A stretch of DNA of 64,000 nt from Chloroflexota bacterium. Lineage in GTDB: Bacteria > Chloroflexota > Anaerolineae > Anaerolineales > Villigracilaceae. The notes beneath the pieces were generated by a model. It was not told where the DNA came from. It saw nothing but the letters and a program-made list of their open reading frames with translations, and searched no databases. Shown here piece by piece: positions 34,239 to 45,637 of this stretch (position 1 is the stretch's first letter; every line of letters starts with the position of its first letter). Position numbers and translations under genes: made by a program. Location: positions 682,001-746,000 of the forward strand of contig JABFGC010000001.1 of NCBI GenBank assembly GCA_013112685.1, written 5' to 3'.

Positions 34239-35279
34239 TCATCCATTTGAAAGCATATCTATAAATACAGGCACAATGGAGGGATCGAACCGCCTGCCTG
34301 ACTCGTTGAGAATGTAAGCGAGCGCATCCGTCCTCGACCATGCGCGGCGGTAGGGTCTGTCGGAGGTCAGCGCATCGTACACGTCCGCAAAGGCGAAGAT
34401 CCGCGCGAATAAGGGGATGCTTTCCCCTTTGAGTCCTTCGGGGTATCCGCTTCCGTCCCATTTCTCGTGATGCGAACGCGGAATCACCATGGCGCGCTCG
34501 ATCTGCGGAATCACGCTCATGATCTCGACAGCGATCATCGGATGCTGCTGCATGATCGCCCATTCGTCCTTCGTGAGCGGCCCCTTTTTGAGCAGGATGT
34601 CGTCGGGGATGGCGATCTTCCCAATATCGTGCAGTTCTCCGCCGCGGCGGATGTGGATCATTTCATGTTCTGGCACACCCAGCCGCCGGGCAAGCTGCAT
34701 GGTCATCGCCACCACGCGCCGGGTATGGTCTTCCGTTTCGAAATCGCGCAGATAGAGGGCGCGTGACCAGCCTTCGATCATCTTGTTGATGGAAGTGGGG
34801 ATGTTTGCAATGGTATTGGAAAGGGCTTTGTACCCGTTCACGTTCCAGATGAACAAGGTCAGGTTCCGGTCCATGGTTGGCAGAAAACGGAACTCGTACC
34901 AGACCGCGCCCTTTTCCGGCAGGGCGAGCATGGCTTCAAACATGGCAAATCTGCTGCTGCCGTTCGTCACTTGGCTGAAAGCGTGTTCGTATTTCAGGCG
35001 CGTGCGGGCGGGGACCATATCCCGAACCATCAGGCTGGAGGGCTTGAAATGGCTCAAATTGGCGCCAGTCCGCGCTTTGAAGGAAAGAACCCTTCCCTGC
35101 GAGTCCATCACAAAGAGAAGGTCTTCGACCTCATCCAGCATGTTTGCCAGCCCGAGGTTGAAAACCGGGGGATTTGAAGCGGAAGGCAGGAAAATCTGGA
35201 ATTCCATGTCACTCTGTACCCCCATGCCTTCAGAACCTTGCGAATCCATATCCAAAGAAGCCGAAGAAGAGAACAGCAT
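34239..35279 (-). CDS. PAS-like plus HD-GYP cyclic-di-GMP phosphodiesterase
   Basis: 346 aa from the ATG at 35279; the longer ORF back to 35360 would overlap the previous gene. Residues about 40-150 look like a PAS-type sensor (LLFVMDSQGRVLSFKA). The HD-GYP domain is complete: HTRRVVAMTMQLARRLG, GGELHDIGKIAIPDDIL, HPMIAVEIM, and HHEKWDGSGYPEGLKGE with the GYP motif, then FADVYDALTSDRPYR. Predicted to hydrolyse cyclic di-GMP. Last gene of a four-gene operon. Confidence 0.88.
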   Translation of the reverse strand: MLFSSSASLDMDSQGSEGMGVQSDMEFQIFLPSASNPPVFNLGLANMLDEVEDLLFVMDSQGRVLSFKARTGANLSHFKPSSLMVRDMVPARTRLKYEHAFSQVTNGSSRFAMFEAMLALPEKGAVWYEFRFLPTMDRNLTLFIWNVNGYKALSNTIANIPTSINKMIEGWSRALYLRDFETEDHTRRVVAMTMQLARRLGVPEHEMIHIRRGGELHDIGKIAIPDDILLKKGPLTKDEWAIMQQHPMIAVEIMSVIPQIERAMVIPRSHHEKWDGSGYPEGLKGESIPLFARIFAFADVYDALTSDRPYRRAWSRTDALAYILNESGRRFDPSIVPVFIDMLSNG

Positions 35280-35283
35280 CTCT

Positions 35284-35568
35284 TTATTGATACTGGTTCG
35301 AAAGCGATTGATAGACCTGCCTTGCCAGATCGGATAGGGATTCGGCGCGAATGGAGGCAATCAGGTCCTTTTCCTCCCTGGTGAGCGTGAACGTCTCGCC
35401 CAGATAGCCGTTCTGAAGCGCCTCCAGGGGGTTCTTCAATAGCATGTCGCAAAACTGACGGCTGACCACCGCGGCAGCGAAGACCCGGCTCAATCCGTTC
35501 GGGTCCGTTACCGGCGTCACCTTCATTTGCTGTAAATCTGTTTGGTAAGTAGTAAATGAAGAGATCAT
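35284..35568 (-). CDS. Small NHLP/Os1348-like protein
   Basis: 94 aa. The pattern FCDMLLKNPLEALQNGYLG then FTLTREEKDLIASIRAESLSDLARQVYQSL resembles the nitrile-hydratase-leader-like clan, seen in Chloroflexi as Os1348-type proteins and in some RiPP precursors. There is no Gly-Gly-type leader cleavage site followed by a Cys/Ser-rich core, so a precursor role is unproven. It overlaps DUF5317 by 4 bp (ATGA), and the HD-GYP gene begins 4 bp after it, so translation is coupled. Confidence 0.55.
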   Translation of the reverse strand: MISSFTTYQTDLQQMKVTPVTDPNGLSRVFAAAVVSRQFCDMLLKNPLEALQNGYLGETFTLTREEKDLIASIRAESLSDLARQVYQSLSNQYQ

Positions 35569-36152
35569 GTTGTAATCCTTTTCGTAAACGGTATGGCTAT
35601 TGCAGGCTGACCGGCTAACAACCGGAAAACACCGATTGCCAGAAACACATCACCAAGACTGAAAGCCACCTGGTACGGGAACCAGACGGGGGGCAGGAAG
35701 CGATCCGCCAGCAATTCGAAGCGGGTATCCTCCGCCGGGAGGAGAATGTCCTTGGTGCCGAAACGCTCTCCGACGGGGATATCCGCCACCGCTTCTTCCG
35801 GGACGAGACGGCTGGCTGTCTGCGGGCTGATGGGCATGAACCCGCCGTTTGCTGCCATGACCGTGAAATTGAGCGCCGCGCCGATGAGCAGGATTTTCAT
35901 CCCGGGCAACCCGCGGTTGAGCCAGGCAAATCCTAGAAGCAAAATCTGCGAAGCGATCAGCAGGCTCCCGGCAACCGCGTCGCTCACCTGACCGCGGATG
36001 TCTGGCAGGTAGAGGACAGCGAACTGGGGCAGGAAGGCAACGAACACCAGCCAAAGGTACTTTAGGCTGGGCGGCTGGTATTGTTGTCTATACAGCCAAG
36101 CCCGACCCAGCCCAATCACCAATCCGCATGCGATGGCGGCTAGCAGAATCAC
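35565..36152 (-). CDS. DUF5317 membrane protein
   Basis: 195 aa with about five TM helices. It contains LVFVAFLPQF, AWLNRGLPGMKILLIGAALNFTVMAANGGFMPISP and the C-terminal DVFLAIGVFRLL, the pattern of DUF5317. This family often neighbours HD-domain proteins, as here. Start ATG at 36152 immediately follows the stop of the 47-aa gene. Confidence 0.75.
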   Translation of the reverse strand: MILLAAIACGLVIGLGRAWLYRQQYQPPSLKYLWLVFVAFLPQFAVLYLPDIRGQVSDAVAGSLLIASQILLLGFAWLNRGLPGMKILLIGAALNFTVMAANGGFMPISPQTASRLVPEEAVADIPVGERFGTKDILLPAEDTRFELLADRFLPPVWFPYQVAFSLGDVFLAIGVFRLLAGQPAIAIPFTKRITT

Positions 36153-36296
36153 TTATCTGCCAACGCTGGAGCCATCGTCGGGTGCGCCCACGCCAAGGAC
36201 AAGCATTGCAAGCGAAACGACAACGAGCAGGAGTTGAATCTGCTGGCGGTTGATCTTCGAGACGGAAACAGCGAGAAAGTTGAATAGGCTTTTCAT
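36153..36296 (-). CDS. 47-aa single-TM small protein
   Basis: ATG at 36296 with AAGGA upstream. Basic N terminus (MKSLFNFLAVSVSKINRQQ), one TM helix (LLLVVVSLAMLVLGVG) and a short polar tail. It ends exactly where DUF5317 begins, so it is most likely a real first gene of the operon. Function unknown. Confidence 0.55.
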   Translation of the reverse strand: MKSLFNFLAVSVSKINRQQIQLLLVVVSLAMLVLGVGAPDDGSSVGR

Positions 36297-36370
36297 GAGT
36301 AGAATCCTTTTCTTTTCAGTTTACGTCAGAATACCAATCCCTAGGCTCCAAAACAGGCTTCAAAAAACAA

Positions 36371-36400
36371 AAAAATCAGCCCCGAACGGGACTGATTTTT
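36371..36400. terminator. Terminator at the end of the MalT-BTAD gene
   Basis: AAAAATCAG-CCCCG and CGGG-CTGATTTTT arms with a very short loop. A and T runs on both sides allow bidirectional use. Confidence 0.75.
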
Positions 36401-36422
36401 CAAGACAATAGTGTGGTGAGGA

Positions 36423-39400
36423 TTATTTCACCAAGCGGTGGTATATCTCTTCGGTTTCCTCGGAAGGCGGCATATCGAACAGCCTCTTCGTCATATCGCA
36501 GCAGGACTGGTACACCTGCCTGATGGAAGCCAAATCGCCCATGCGGCCATGTGCCTCCATACAGATTTGGTACGCCTCTTCAAAACTGGGATCATATTCC
36601 ATGGCACGGCGGCAGGTATCTACTGCCTTCTGCGGATTGCCGTGTTTTTGATACAGATCCGCTAGGGTGATAAGGGCATTTAGGTAAAGCCGGTCCAAGC
36701 GTTCACGTTCAGATATTACCCAATCCAAGTATAACTCATTCAGGAAGGGACCTTGTACCAAGTCCACGGCTCGTTGGTAATGATTCATCTTTTCGTTGGG
36801 GTCAACTGCCGATTTTGCACGAGTCAGGAAGGATTCAAACGCCTCCACATCGTATTCATAATCGTAATCGTGATTAAACGTATAGTACACGTCTTGATAG
36901 CGTACAACATCCTGTCCCACAGCGCGGCGTAGGCGATAGATATCGTTCTTGAAGCGCAGTTTCAATTGAGCAATATCGTATTTTCCGGGCCAAAGCGCCT
37001 CGCCGATCTGTTCTTTGGTAAGTGAGCGGGATGCTGAGAGCAGATAGAAGAAAAGATCCCGCACAGACTGGGTTTGCCAGTCTGAGTTGGTTAACACTCT
37101 GCCATTCACGTGGACAATTGCCTGCCCAAAAGCATGTATGACAAGCGCGGGCGCAGAAGTCTGGATTACATTCACCTGCCGACGCAGATGGCGTCGAAGG
37201 GCAGGAATTTGGCTGGCGAGCCCGTCCGCCTGTGCGTATAGGTTTTTGGCTTCACGATTCAAGCTGGGATGATTCCGAAGATTCTCCAGCCAGTCCCTTG
37301 CCTGATACATCGTCGCGAGAATAGTATGAGGGACTTTTCCGCCGTTTGCATGGAAGCTATTGATGATTTGCGCGGCTTTGTCGGAAATTCCGCTTTGGTG
37401 AAGAGCTGCTGCCCGCCAGACCCGTACCCGATCTGCATCCATGCGTCTTCCACCTTCGTCAAACTCCTTTTCGGCAAGTTCGAATTTTTCAATAGCGCTG
37501 GGCGCGTTTCCTTCGTACAGATTTATAAGTCCGTGGATCAAGTACAGGAATCCATTTTCGAATTTAGAACCACCCGCATGAATCGAATCCGCCATCATTT
37601 CGATCATCGAGTGAGCGGAGCGAACATCTTTCTTGAGAATTGCCAGGTTGGCTTGCGCAAGCGCAAGATAATGGAGGAGGAAACGGTCCCCTGTGCTTTG
37701 AGCCAGTTCGGAGGCGTACTGATAGCTTTGGTGCGCCATTTCGATGTCCGCTAAGTCAGCATATAGTCCCCCAGCCCGGTGGAAATCAACGCATCGAGCC
37801 GCCCGTTCCGGCGCGTCGCGCGCATATCAGCCCCTCTTCAAACGCGAGCATAGCTTTTTCGTACAGACCCAATGAATGATAAAGTACTCCCAAACTGTTC
37901 AATACATTTGCCTGCGAAAATAAATTTCTGTCTTGACGCCAAATATGGAGAGCCTTTTCGTAGGCGTTCTGCGCCTGTGTGTAGTCACCCATTGCCCGAT
38001 AGATCATGCCGGTTTCCATCAGCAAGATCGGAACGCTCGCGTTCTCGTTCAATCGTACATATAAATCCAAAGATTTTTCAAGAAAGCCGATGGATTGCCG
38101 GACTTCCCCCAGCCGGAAGAGAACATTCCCTTTCAACCGAAGCGCTTCTGCATAAAGCGCACGTCTGTCCGGATGGTCTTCTGTGAGACGGGTTACTTCA
38201 TCTGCATCGCCGAGGGCGGCATCGTATTCGCCAAGTCTCCAAAGGGTGATTCCCCTTCGCGATAACGTCAGTGCAAGCCCTGCCTCGTCTTCCTGCAAAC
38301 GAAAGAGCCGCTCTGCTTCGTTTAACAATGCCAGACTTTCGTGCAGGTCGTCCCTAAGTCGTGCAATGACACCGCGAATGGACAGTAAGCCCGGACGCGT
38401 CCGCAACATGGAGGCAGGGATATCGCCCAGCCATGATTCCAGCGTTAGATGTGCACGCTGGATCATGAACGTGCCCGCTCGTTCGATCATTTCCGCCAGA
38501 AGGTTGACATCGTTTAGCAGCTGGCAAATGTAATGCGCCTTCTCCCACTCTGACATGGATTCATACGCCTGTTCGAGACGGGTGAGGATTGGTGTCACCT
38601 CTTCCGGGTGTTCGCGTTTGAAGCAGTCGCGGATGAAATCCCGGAAGAGATGGTGATACCGCAGCCACCTGCCGTCCTCGCCGACTGGCAGGGCGAACAG
38701 GTTATTGCGTGAAACCAGCCTAATCCAGTTGTGCCAGTCCTGAGGTCCGGGGTAAAGAGGCGCAAGCACCCGTTCGCAGAGAGCGGCGTCGAACTCATCC
38801 AAAAGGGAGGTCCGTAAGACGAATTCCCTCAATTCTGGGGGCAGGCGGTCGAGCACCTGTTGCCCCAGATATTCGAACAGGGTCGCGCTGTCTTCCAAAA
38901 CGGAACGGGCTGAATTTTTTCGGAGGACGGTCGAATCTGAAAATTGCAGTCCGGTGATCCAGCCTTCGGTTTCCTTGATCAAGCGGTTGGCTTCCTCATC
39001 CGAGATGTGCAGGTTGCGGTTCTGCGCGAGCAGGGTTTGGAGTTCGTGCGGCTGGAAGGCAAGGTCTAAATAATCCAAACCGATGGCTTGGTCGCGGGCA
39101 ACCAATAAAAGCAGGTTGTTCAGGCTGGCGAGCGTCCGGGAGGAGATGATCAAGTGGCAGTTGTCATCCATCAATTGCACAAACCGGTTGACAAAACTTT
39201 GAATGGGCTGGACGCCGTCCAGGAGATGGAAGTCATCCAGAACAAAGGCAAAATGCTCGCTGACTTGTTCGAGGAGTTCGTTGATCAATGTGACCAGCAG
39301 ACGCTCCATATCCTGCTCGAACGAATTCATGTTGTCCAGCACACTGCGCGACTGCGCCCCAAAACCGGGGAACCGCTCTGCCAGCGCGGCGATAAAATAC

Positions 39401-39642
39401 GCGGCAAACCGCTGGGGTTCGCGGTCGAGTTCATCGAGGGCGAGCCAGCAAAACGGCATTTCACTGTGGTGCGCGAGGTCAATCAAGAGCGAGGTTTTTC
39501 CGTAGCCGGCCGGCGCGGTCACCAGCGTCAGCCTTTTATCCAACGCTTCGAACAGCATATCCAACAGCCGCTTGCGGGTGATAAGTTCCGAGCGGCGGCG
39601 GGGTGGGATGATTTTGGTCTTGCTTACGGGAATTGGAGACAT
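36423..39642 (-). CDS. MalT-like STAND ATPase fused to a BTAD activator domain (two frameshifts)
   Basis: About 1073 codons. N terminus: P-loop NTPase with TAPAGYGKTSLL and FVLDDFHLL, as in MalT-type LuxR regulators. Middle: TPR-like repeats (TLSRRGITLWRLGEYDAALGDAD and similar). C terminus: a SARP-style winged helix (FLLSASRSLTKEQIGEALWP, LKNDIYRLRRAV-like) plus a BTAD domain with QRAVDLVQGPFLNELY and ERERLDRLYLNALITLADLY. The frame breaks near 37811 and 37772, between ARRAGTG and the Y-A-D-L-A-D-I-E stretch. Ligand and targets unknown. Confidence 0.82.
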
Positions 39643-39771
39643 GGATATCCGTGCTTATCCAACAATGGAACGGGCGAAAACCGAATCATATTTTATCCCG
39701 TAAATGTCCGTTTAATCGTTGCAGGGGTATAAAATCCTGCTGTTATAATTTCCCCATTTCCACAGGGCACG

Positions 39772-41367
39772 ATGCCAAAAAGCGCCGCCACTCACCCCAC
39801 CCGGCAACTGATTTTATTGGGTCTCCTCTTCGCGTTCCTCGCGCTGACCGTCCTCGCGCAAGCCAACCCTGGCACGGAATTGCCCAACCGCGATTATGGC
39901 TTCTATGCTTACATCGGGAAACAGATTGCAAAAGGCTACCTGCCATATGAGGATGTTTGGGAAAGCAAACCGCCCGCCATTTTCTACCTCAACGCCTTCG
40001 CCCTGCGCCTCGGTCGCGGACTACGCTGGGGTATCTGGCTGGTTGAGTTCGGTTTTCTCTTCGCCGCCATCACAGCCTCGTATCTTTTGCTCAAAAGACT
40101 CTGGGGCATCGCGCCCGCCTTCTTTGGTGTCTTCGTCTGGCTCTGGGGCATGGATTTCACCTTGCAGGGCGGCAATTTTACGGAAGAATACCCTCTGACT
40201 TTCCACTTCCTCGCGCTGATTCTCCTCCTCGAACTGATTCAAAATCCCAAACACCGCCTCTTTAATTTGACGTTGGGACTGCTCCTGTCTATCAGCCTTT
40301 TGTTCCGCCCGAACAATGCCGTCGTCGAAGCCGTGACGATCCTCGTCTTTGGCGCTTCATTACTATGGAAGCGCGATTGGCAGGCTTTCTTCACGGCTGT
40401 CTTCTGGGTCACGCTTGGTATTGTCCTCCCGCTTGCCATCGCCTCCGCCTATTTCGCCTATCACGGACTCTTCCAAGCCATGCTCGAAGCGTCCATTTTC
40501 TATAACCTCACCTACAGCGCCACCGAGTTGACCGCCACCTCTCCCTTGAAAGTCGGCTTTGAATTCCTCAATCTCGCCGCGTGGATCGGTCTCATCGGCT
40601 ATCTGCTGGTCATCGCGAAACTAAAGGATATTCTCAGAAGCCCTTTTTTACCGCTCTTCCTCGTTCTCCTCCTTGGAACGCCCGCCGCTGTTTTCCTCAG
40701 CGACCCTGCCAAGCGGAATTATGGCCACTACTTCATGAACTGGCTTCCCTTCATTGCCCTTCTCAGCGCCTTCGCGTTTCGTACCTTCCAGGAAAAGATT
40801 CTTTCAAAAAAATCAATTCGTTCCTCATCTCTCATCTTTCATCCTTCTTTCCCTGCTCTTCTCTCATTACTCATTGCTCTCGCTTTCTTCACCCTCTCCG
40901 GTCGCGCCGCCGCCTACCTCAAAGCCCTTGACCGCCTTTTCACTTCCCCCGAACGCGAACTCCGCTCTCCCATAGCGATTTACGTGGAAAACCATACCAA
41001 CCCAGGTGAATTTGTTTTGTTCTGGGCAACCCATCCCAGCGAAAACTTCATGTCTCACCGGGATGCGCCTTATTCCACCCTCTTCTATCCCATGCTTGTG
41101 GACTCGGAAATCTCCGACCGTCTCAATGCGGATTTCTTTGAAGATATTCAGCGAAACAAACCTGTCCTTGTGGTAGATATGGGACGCCTGACCATCCCTT
41201 CGCTTGACCCTGTCAAACGCGAAGAACAGAAAGCCATGGGCGTCTATCCAACCCGCCCGCCAGACAACCTGGATGAAGTCCTGCGATACATTGAGGAGAA
41301 CTACTACCTTGAAGCCGTCATCAAAGACAAGCCCGTGTATCGCCTATACGGTTCAGTCGAGCCGTAA
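39772..41367 (+). CDS. GT39/PMT-like membrane glycosyltransferase
   Basis: 531 aa with about ten to eleven TM helices. The first extracytoplasmic loop has NRDYGFYAYIGKQIAKGYLPYEDVWESKPP, with the acidic residue and arrangement typical of GT-C (PMT/ArnT-like) enzymes using polyprenyl-phosphate sugars. The C-terminal 150 residues are soluble and outside the membrane. TATAAT near 39743. No neighbouring cell-wall genes point to a substrate. Confidence 0.72.
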   Translation: MPKSAATHPTRQLILLGLLFAFLALTVLAQANPGTELPNRDYGFYAYIGKQIAKGYLPYEDVWESKPPAIFYLNAFALRLGRGLRWGIWLVEFGFLFAAITASYLLLKRLWGIAPAFFGVFVWLWGMDFTLQGGNFTEEYPLTFHFLALILLLELIQNPKHRLFNLTLGLLLSISLLFRPNNAVVEAVTILVFGASLLWKRDWQAFFTAVFWVTLGIVLPLAIASAYFAYHGLFQAMLEASIFYNLTYSATELTATSPLKVGFEFLNLAAWIGLIGYLLVIAKLKDILRSPFLPLFLVLLLGTPAAVFLSDPAKRNYGHYFMNWLPFIALLSAFAFRTFQEKILSKKSIRSSSLIFHPSFPALLSLLIALAFFTLSGRAAAYLKALDRLFTSPERELRSPIAIYVENHTNPGEFVLFWATHPSENFMSHRDAPYSTLFYPMLVDSEISDRLNADFFEDIQRNKPVLVVDMGRLTIPSLDPVKREEQKAMGVYPTRPPDNLDEVLRYIEENYYLEAVIKDKPVYRLYGSVEP

Positions 41368-41474
41368 TGGAAATGATTTGGCGAGAACCGAGTAACAAGA
41401 AATTAAGAACGCATTACTCGTTCCCCATTACTTCTCCTCTCCCACCCCCCAAAAAACTTTAAGCCGCGCGTAGG

Positions 41475-41502
41475 TTGAATACCTGAACATGCGTGCTATA
41501 AT
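41475..41502 (+). promoter_or_regulatory. Promoter of dnaE
   Basis: TTGAAT, 16-bp spacer, TATAAT, giving a leader of about 95 nt. The leader includes repeated ACTATCTAACTATCAAACTA-type tracts directly before the ATG. Confidence 0.6.
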
Positions 41503-41602
41503 GCCCAAGTAGTTCGGTAGTTTTTAGTTTCATAGTTCACTGCCGAACAACCCCACTAATAAACTATCTAACTATCAAACTATCAAACTACTTAACTAAC
41601 TC

Positions 41603-44600
41603 ATGCCCTTCGCCCATCTCCACGTCCACACCGAATATTCCCTGCTCGACGGCTTCTCGAACATCAAGAAGCTGGTCAGGCGCGTCAGGGAAATGGACAT
41701 GCCTGCCGTCGCCATCACCGACCACGGCACGATGTTCGGCGTGATTGACTTTTACAAAGCCGCCAGAGCCGAAGGGGTCAAGCCCATCATCGGCTTGGAA
41801 GCGTACATGGCGGCGCGCGGCATGAAGGACAGGGACTCCAAACTCGACCGCACCTCTTCGCACCTGCTCCTGCTCGCGGAAAATGAAACAGGGTACAGAA
41901 ACCTGCTCAAGATCGCGTCCGCCTCGCAAATGGAGGGCTTCTATTATTATCCACGCATTGACCATGAGTTCCTCGCCGCGCACTCGGAGGGATTGATCTG
42001 CACCTCAGGCTGTATGTCTGCGGAGATTCCGCGCGCCCTGCTGGAGGAAAATCCAAAGGAAGCCGTCCGCCGCATGAACTGGTATTACGATGTCTTTGGC
42101 AAGGACAACTTCTTCGTCGAATTGCAGCATCACAATATCAAAGAGATCACCGACCTAAACAAAAAACTGCTCGAACTGGGCGTGCGCTACGAGGCGAGAT
42201 ACATCGCCACCAACGACGTGCATTACATCAATCAGGACGATGCGAAGTTGCAGGACATCCTGCTCGCCATGCAAACGCAGACGGTGTTGAACGACCCTGA
42301 ACGCATGCGCATGACCGACGACTCCTACTTCCTGCGTTCGCCCGAAGAGATGAGCCGGCTCTTCGCCGAAGTACCCGAGTCGCTTTCCAACACACTGCTC
42401 ATCGCCGAGCGCTGTAACGTAGACCTGGGCTTCAAAGGCTATCACCTGCCTGAGTTCCCCGTGCCAGAAGGATTCACAGCGGAAAGTTACCTTCGCTCGC
42501 TGTGCGAGGCTGGAGCAAGGAAAAGATACGGGGACGACGCAGCCAGTTCCAAGGTCCGCGAAAGACTCGACTATGAACTCAAGGTCGTCCACGAGATGGG
42601 ATTCGACGCCTATTTCCTCATCGTGTGGGATTTGTGCCGCTTCGCCCGTGACAATGGAATCTGGTACAACGCCCGCGGCTCGGCGGCCGGCTCGATCATC
42701 GCCTACACGCTCGAAATCACGATGGTGGACCCGCTCGAACATGCGCTCATCTTCGAACGCTTTTTGAATCCGGGACGCATCTCGATGCCCGATATTGACC
42801 TCGACTTCCGCGACGACCGCCGCCACGAAATGCTCGAATACTGCGCCCGCAAATACGGCTCGGACAAAGTGGCGCAGATCATCACCTTCGGCACGATGGG
42901 AGCGAAAGCCGCCATCCGCGACGTGGCGCGTGTAATGGAAGTGCCCCTGCCCGAAGTGGACAAGGTCGCCAAACTGGTGCCGTTCGTTTCGGGGCGCAAC
43001 ACCACCATGGAAGACGCGATGGCGATCCCCGAGTTCAAGGAAATCTACAACAAGAACCCGCAGATGCGCGAAGTGATTGACCTTGCCGCAAAGATGGAAG
43101 GGACGGTGCGCAACGCGGGCACGCACGCCGCGGGCGTGGTCATCTCGGACAAGCCCATCATCGAATACCTCCCGCTTCACCGCCCGACCTCCGGCTCGGA
43201 GGAAACGCCCATCAAATCGGTGACCCAGTTCGAAATGGGCATCCTCGATTCGCTCGGCATGTTGAAGGTGGATTTCCTCGGTCTCATCACGTTGACCGTC
43301 ATGGCGCGCGCGTGCGACCTGATCTACAGGCGGCACAACCTCAAATACGATTTGAACAACATTCCGCTCGACGACCCCAAAGCCTTTGAGTTGATGGGAA
43401 GCGGGCAGACTGCGGGGCTTTTCCAGATAGAAGGTGGAGGGATGACTCGCTGGCTTGTTCAAATGAAGCCAAAAACCCTTGAAAATATCATCGCCATGGT
43501 GGCGTTGTATCGTCCGGGACCGATGGCGTTCATCCCCGATTACATCGCGCGTATGCACGGTGAGGCGGAGGTTTCGTACCGTCACCCCGCGATGGAGCCG
43601 ATCTTCAGCGATACGTATGGCATTCCGATCTACCAGGAACAACTGATGCGCGCCGCCGTCGAACTCGCCGGGTACACGCCCTCCGAGTCCGATGAATTGC
43701 GCAAGGCGATCTCGAAGAAGAAAAAAGAAGACATCGAAAAACACCGCAATAAGTTTGTGAAAGGCGCGGTGGAAAAAGGCATGGCAAAGGAAACCGCCGA
43801 AGCCATCTATGCCGACTGGGAGGAATTTGCGCGTTATGGTTTCAATCGCAGCCACGCTGCCGACTACGGCGTGATCGCTGTCCAGACCGCGTATCTCAAA
43901 GCCCACTATCCCGCCGAGTACATGACCGCGCTCATGTCCGCTTCGGCTGGGCAGACCGAGAAGGTCGCCTTCTACGTCGCCGATGCGCGCAGCATGGGCG
44001 TGCCCGTCCTGCCGCCGGATATCAATGCTTCAGAGTGGGATTTCAGTATCGAAGACATCGAGGTTGAATCTTCTCTCGCCGCCGGGGACGCCGCCTCCGA
44101 GCAAAGGGAAGATTCCAAACATCCGCTTCGGCTTGGGCGCGATCAAAAACGTCGGGCAGAACTCCGTTCAACCCATCATTGACGAACGCATCGCCAACGG
44201 CAAATTCGCCGACCTCAACGACTTCGCCCGCCGCGTGGACCTGCGCACTGTCGGCAAGCGCTCGGCTCGAGTGTCTCATCAAAGTCGGCGCGCTGGACTG
44301 TTTCGGCAATCGCGCCTCCCTGCTCGCCGCGCTCGACCGCATCGTTTCCATTTCCAGCAACCACTTCCGCGCCGCCGATGCGGGACAGATGAGTCTCTTC
44401 GGCGCAAACACCGGCGTTGTGGACGAAATCCGCCTGCCCGAGGTCAAGGATGTGGAGAAGCGCGAAATGCTCAACTGGGAGCGCGAACTCATCGGTCTCT
44501 ACATCTCCGACCACCCGCTCAACGAATATCAAGCCGCGCTGGCGCAGATCGTCAGTTACTTCACGGGTCAACTCTCCGAAGCGAACCACGAAGAAAAAGT

Positions 44601-45574
44601 CCGCGTCGCGGGGCTCATCACGGGCGTGCGTCCCTACACCACCAAAACGGGCAAACCCATGGGCTTCGTCCAGATCGAAGACATCCAGGGCGCCGTCGAA
44701 CTCGTACTCTTCCCCAAAACACGGGAACAGGCGCGCGCCAAAATGGTCGCCGGTCAAATCATCATCGTCGAAGGCAAGGTGGACCCAGGGCTCCACCCCG
44801 CCCAAGATTCTGGTGGATACGGTCAAGACCGAAATCAAGGTGACGACGGCGGCGGAGGATACGACTCTCAAAGCGGATTCGACCCCCGAGCCGCTTCTCA
44901 CCCGCCGCCCCGCCCCGCCTCAGTCCAAGCCGACGCCTGCTTCACAACCCAGGCAGACCCCCACGCTGAAACCGATTCCCGCAATCGCCGAAGCAGCAAC
45001 GGCTTATGCCCCCCTTTCGTCCCCCCAAGTTCCTGGGGAATTTGAGGAGAACGAAGAGGGTGACATGCCGCCGCCGCCTGAAAACTTCCCCGACGGCTGG
45101 GAGACCGAGTGGCAGCCCTCGTTCGACGATGCAGTCATCGCGTCCAAGCCTGAGCCGAAGTTCAAGAAAAACGAAGAGGTGACTCCTCCGCTGGTAACTC
45201 GCGCCGTCGCGGTGTTGGCTCATGTCGAGGAGTTGAATCAAGCCGAAGACCGGAGCGAAGCGCTGGCTCCGTCATTGTACGTCCCGCTCGCCAAAGAGAA
45301 CAAGGACAAGGATCATCCGCCGCGGCAGATCACCGTCATCCTGCGTCCCACCGGCGACAAGGAACGCGACAAGCGCCGCATCAAGACGCTCTACGGCACG
45401 CTCATCTCGTACCACGGGCGCGACAAGTTTAGTTTTCAGATCTTCGAAAACGGCAAAGGACACCTGATTGACTTCCCCAACGACACCACCCGCATCTGTC
45501 CCGAACTGCTCGAACGCTTAAAGAAGTTGATGCGCGAAGAAACCTGGCGCGTGGAGGAGATCACGTTTCAGTAA
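41603..45574 (+). CDS. dnaE: DNA polymerase III alpha subunit (three frameshifts)
   Basis: Replicative polymerase, about 1324 codons. N-terminal PHP domain (HLHVHTEYSLLDG, AITDHGTMFG). Palm with the catalytic Asp pair in MPDIDLDFRDDRR, then a later IEGGGMTRWL and fingers (YQEQLMRAA, RKAISKKK). The tau-/OB-type region VRVAGLITGVRPYTTKTGKPMGFVQIED and a long Pro-rich linker precede the C-terminal domain. Shifts lie near 44095 (extra A at CAAAGGG), 44265 (extra G before CTCGAG) and 44810 (extra C). The last 15 codons lie within a direct repeat shared with 46117-46162. Confidence 0.92.
45528..45573 (+). repeat. 46-bp direct repeat, copy 1 (dnaE 3' end)
   Basis: Begins TGATGCGCGAAGAAACC and ends TTTCAGTA; it encodes the dnaE C terminus. 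Copy 2 at 46117-46162 matches at 44 of 46 positions. The MNT/HEPN cassette lies between them. Confidence 0.85.
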
Positions 45575-45582
45575 CATTCACA

Positions 45583-45617
45583 AACCTGACAGGTCTTCAA
45601 GACCTGTCAGGTTTTCG
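45583..45617 (+). terminator. dnaE terminator, AACCTGACAGGT type
   Basis: AACCTGACAGGTC and GACCTGTCAGGTT arms, short loop, TTTTCGTTATT. The same hairpin family occurs at 50767-50804 and 57981-58077. Confidence 0.75.
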
Positions 45618-45637
45618 TTATTGTTTATAATCAAACC

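Noticed and set aside
42155..43906. 583-codon minus-strand ORF opposite dnaE
   Set aside because: Antisense shadow of the polymerase gene. Composition and lack of motifs show it is not a protein; the plus strand carries the catalytic DnaE motifs.
41603..45574. Intein or split gene as explanation for the broken dnaE
   Set aside because: The pieces join by single-base shifts with no intervening sequence and no intein splice motifs.
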